Positions 51,501 to 52,011 of a stretch of 52,011 nucleotides of DNA are shown here, piece after piece (within the stretch, counting starts at the first letter, position 1; the number at the start of each line of letters is the position of its first letter). The position numbers and the translations under genes are program-made. Under the pieces are notes generated by a model. It saw nothing but the letters and a program-made list of their open reading frames with translations. It had not been told where the DNA came from and ran no database searches. The DNA lies in the NCBI GenBank assembly GCA_028871345.1, contig JAGWNK010000026.1, positions 1-52,011 on the forward strand. Direction: 5' to 3'. Origin of the DNA: Alphaproteobacteria bacterium (lineage in GTDB: Bacteria > Pseudomonadota > Alphaproteobacteria > Micropepsales > Micropepsaceae).

Positions 51501-51686
51501 ACGGCCCCGTACGGCGAGCTGGATGCCCAGGTCGCTTACAACTTCCTCGATCACTTCGGCGTCTATGTGGGGGCGCAGAACCTGACTGCAGAGGCCGTTC
51601 ACACCTATCTGCAGTTCCCGAACCAGCCGTTCACCTATGACAACAGCGGCACTCGGTACTTCTTCGGACTGAGGGCTTCCTACTGA
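48549..51686 (+). CDS. TonB-dependent receptor, carbohydrate-uptake type
   Basis: A 1045-residue outer-membrane receptor with a signal peptide ending GAAYAQ and a TonB-box region (METVTVTGFRASLASAL). The plug domain contains VVAEDIGKMPDQNVAESLQR, LPGVQIARDQGKGTRVLIDG and LTEGGLGGIVNLKTRNPLD, followed by a 22-strand barrel ending YFFGLRASY. The GFRASLxxAL / AEDIGKMPDxNVAE pattern is that of the Xanthomonas/Caulobacter TonB receptor family tied to oligosaccharide scavenging. ATG 48549 is chosen for the signal peptide; the frame is open 59 codons further upstream without sense. It is probably repressed by the adjacent LacI chimera through the two operators. The ligand is probably a mannose- or glucose-containing glycan. 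Confidence 0.93.
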   Translation: MNTKLKFCTHTAVAALLVGITGAAYAQNTETMETVTVTGFRASLASALQAKENSNLIMESVVAEDIGKMPDQNVAESLQRLPGVQIARDQGKGTRVLIDGLRQNLTTLNGDVFLTGKEFYVSGEAANGGGGANAQYASMEGIPSEEIGGIDIYKSPNASLTEGGLGGIVNLKTRNPLDLPDGLSVTANARGSWTSYQSELTPSGTLVASYNADHRFAITGSISYDDTNTRTREYEAYNRSPWLITNDGVSGYTGVGPLNATNGEGTISKTYIMPEYSYFSDIYDQNRTLGATLGAAWNVSDAIQTSFVWFYSHISDKQTNYSDKVGFNGSGSSSNVPGSGPPGIDADLPYTIDANGVVNSATFYLQGAETATLLQRQGSDANNFQWHTSYDDGGPVTATFDVSFSRATSGLKAAQQDIEHGFYTAQGGSTSAAPTAPGCNNFSASCTNGNPAIQVQWTNGGSSGLPTAKYVGAYADVLSNPNYVLFKSAWAWANNSKQEQGAIRGAVTYKPGFLSGVDGSITGGFRFGTRDIWQDFGRYLINGLDVNGNYISNCCYAQGNGPGLYYQDPGYAAIPYDTAVSNPGLVLTVKSFMFGDMIVKNPVTGGMANPATFLNTIWNQAAFVPTNKPSAVIVGGVAVPCSSTPAPAACAVPAKTAVPNNSEALYIDTLSSFRVHESTQAFYLMSDLGNRDKGFHANFGVRVVFTHQTVSGATSAPTVYSYGTATWNGVNSNNVPFVANKYSVDVLPSMNLAFYPTDDQIVRLSAARVMSPADLFNLGLGQSYNFTRETGGRVNVNPGSPAYGTKDGFKFANGSSGNPQLDPYRATQFNVSWEDYFAPEALVSIGGFYKQIESFEVQQPVPTTVMDDFGGSEGPVTMAVNGGHGSIYGMELSGQYVSDLGLGFAANYTYTQSQSAITTAFSNHLPIPDVSANAATATVFYEKFGFDARLSYSWRSKAVNGGIGGSTFTPVVAATGGNKIFGVFTAPYGELDAQVAYNFLDHFGVYVGAQNLTAEAVHTYLQFPNQPFTYDNSGTRYFFGLRASY

Positions 51687-51725
51687 TCTTGTGCGGGTGG
51701 CCTTTCTGGCCCCTGGTTATCCTCT

Positions 51726-51755
51726 GCGGCCGCCGTCAGGCGGCCGCTTTTTTTT
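51726..51755 (+). terminator. Rho-independent terminator of the TonB receptor gene
   Basis: A perfect 9-bp stem GCGGCCGCC / GGCGGCCGC with loop GTCA is followed by eight T residues, 40 bases after the stop codon. Confidence 0.93.
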
Positions 51756-51970
51756 CGACAGGGAGGGAACGGCAAGGATGACATTGTGAAATCGCGCCGG
51801 CGCGATCTCATCAGAACCTTCTCGCGGCCCGGATCTTCGCCTGCACCGCCAAGAACCGGGGCGGATGACGTAGGCTTTGTTTCGCAAATTGGATTTTGGT
51901 AGGCGGCCCCGACTCGGGCTTGAGTGGAGTTCAGCAACGAACCAACCACTTAAGAGGAGCAAGAACCGCC

Positions 51971-52011
51971 ATGGACGGGGATGATAATCGAGTCTTGGGC
52001 AATGTCATCAA
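51971..52011 (+). CDS. Start of an unidentified gene (cut by window edge)
   Basis: ATG 51971, with AGAGGAG about 11 bases upstream, opens MDGDDNRVLGNVI before the window ends. Thirteen residues are too few to identify it. The preceding 215 bases after the terminator contain no other gene I can support. Confidence 0.45.
   Translation, partial: MDGDDNRVLGNVI

Overview
This is a GC-rich window (about 65-73% in the lines I counted) from an alphaproteobacterium. The evidence is the second-type GltX, class II DAHP synthase, CimA, PadR/RND and YdbH/YnbE/YdbL sets, GTCATCCCGG-type REP repeats, and a TonB receptor of the Caulobacter/Xanthomonas carbohydrate type next to a LacI regulator. A facultatively fermentative soil lineage such as Micropepsales/Rhizomicrobium or Caulobacterales fits, but this is inference. 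I see no rRNA, tRNA, CRISPR array or prophage.

Layout. 1-8.1 kb: end of a Gly-rich protein, alanine dehydrogenase, small secreted proteins, an SDR, an OmpA-type lipoprotein, HiPIP, class II DAHP synthase, a membrane protein, an outer-membrane barrel and PadR. 8.2-15.7 kb: a tight five-gene redox operon with an NfnA/SudB-like flavoprotein, an NfnB/GltA-like flavoprotein, the alpha and beta subunits of a 2-oxoacid:ferredoxin oxidoreductase, and a 717-residue protein that looks like an eroded PFOR thiamine domain with a C-terminal [4Fe-4S] ferredoxin. 15.8-20 kb: a YkgJ cysteine-cluster protein overlapping a small secreted protein, a TPR protein and two oxidoreductases. 20-27 kb: nadE, gltX, cysS and cimA, with palindromic repeats between some of them. 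A GIY-YIG nuclease gene sits inside a 398-bp unit with inverted REP ends, and cysS carries a sharply bounded low-GC block. 27-35.5 kb: RarD, a LOG-family enzyme, an Atm1-type ABC exporter, an epimerase-like protein and ydbH-ynbE-ydbL. 35.5-41.3 kb: a padR-MFP-RND efflux operon with a clear palindromic operator, then a double cold-shock protein. 41.5-45.2 kb: a translationally coupled pair of envelope proteins (Sel1/Gly-Tyr-rich and beta-helix). 45.4-52 kb: a sugar-scavenging locus with a LacI regulator, an AGE-family epimerase and a divergent TonB receptor, with two LacI-type operators in the divergent region.

Most notable points. (1) The LacI regulator carries an in-frame N-terminal domain resembling the DNA-binding part of an IS5-family transposase, with no start codon available for a stand-alone LacI protein. 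(2) The fifth protein of the Kor/Nfn operon is PFOR-like but has lost key thiamine residues. (3) cysS is a mosaic. (4) The GIY-YIG gene is bracketed by inverted REP sequences, which suggests a REP-associated mobile unit. All names rest on reading motifs by eye; no database search was possible.
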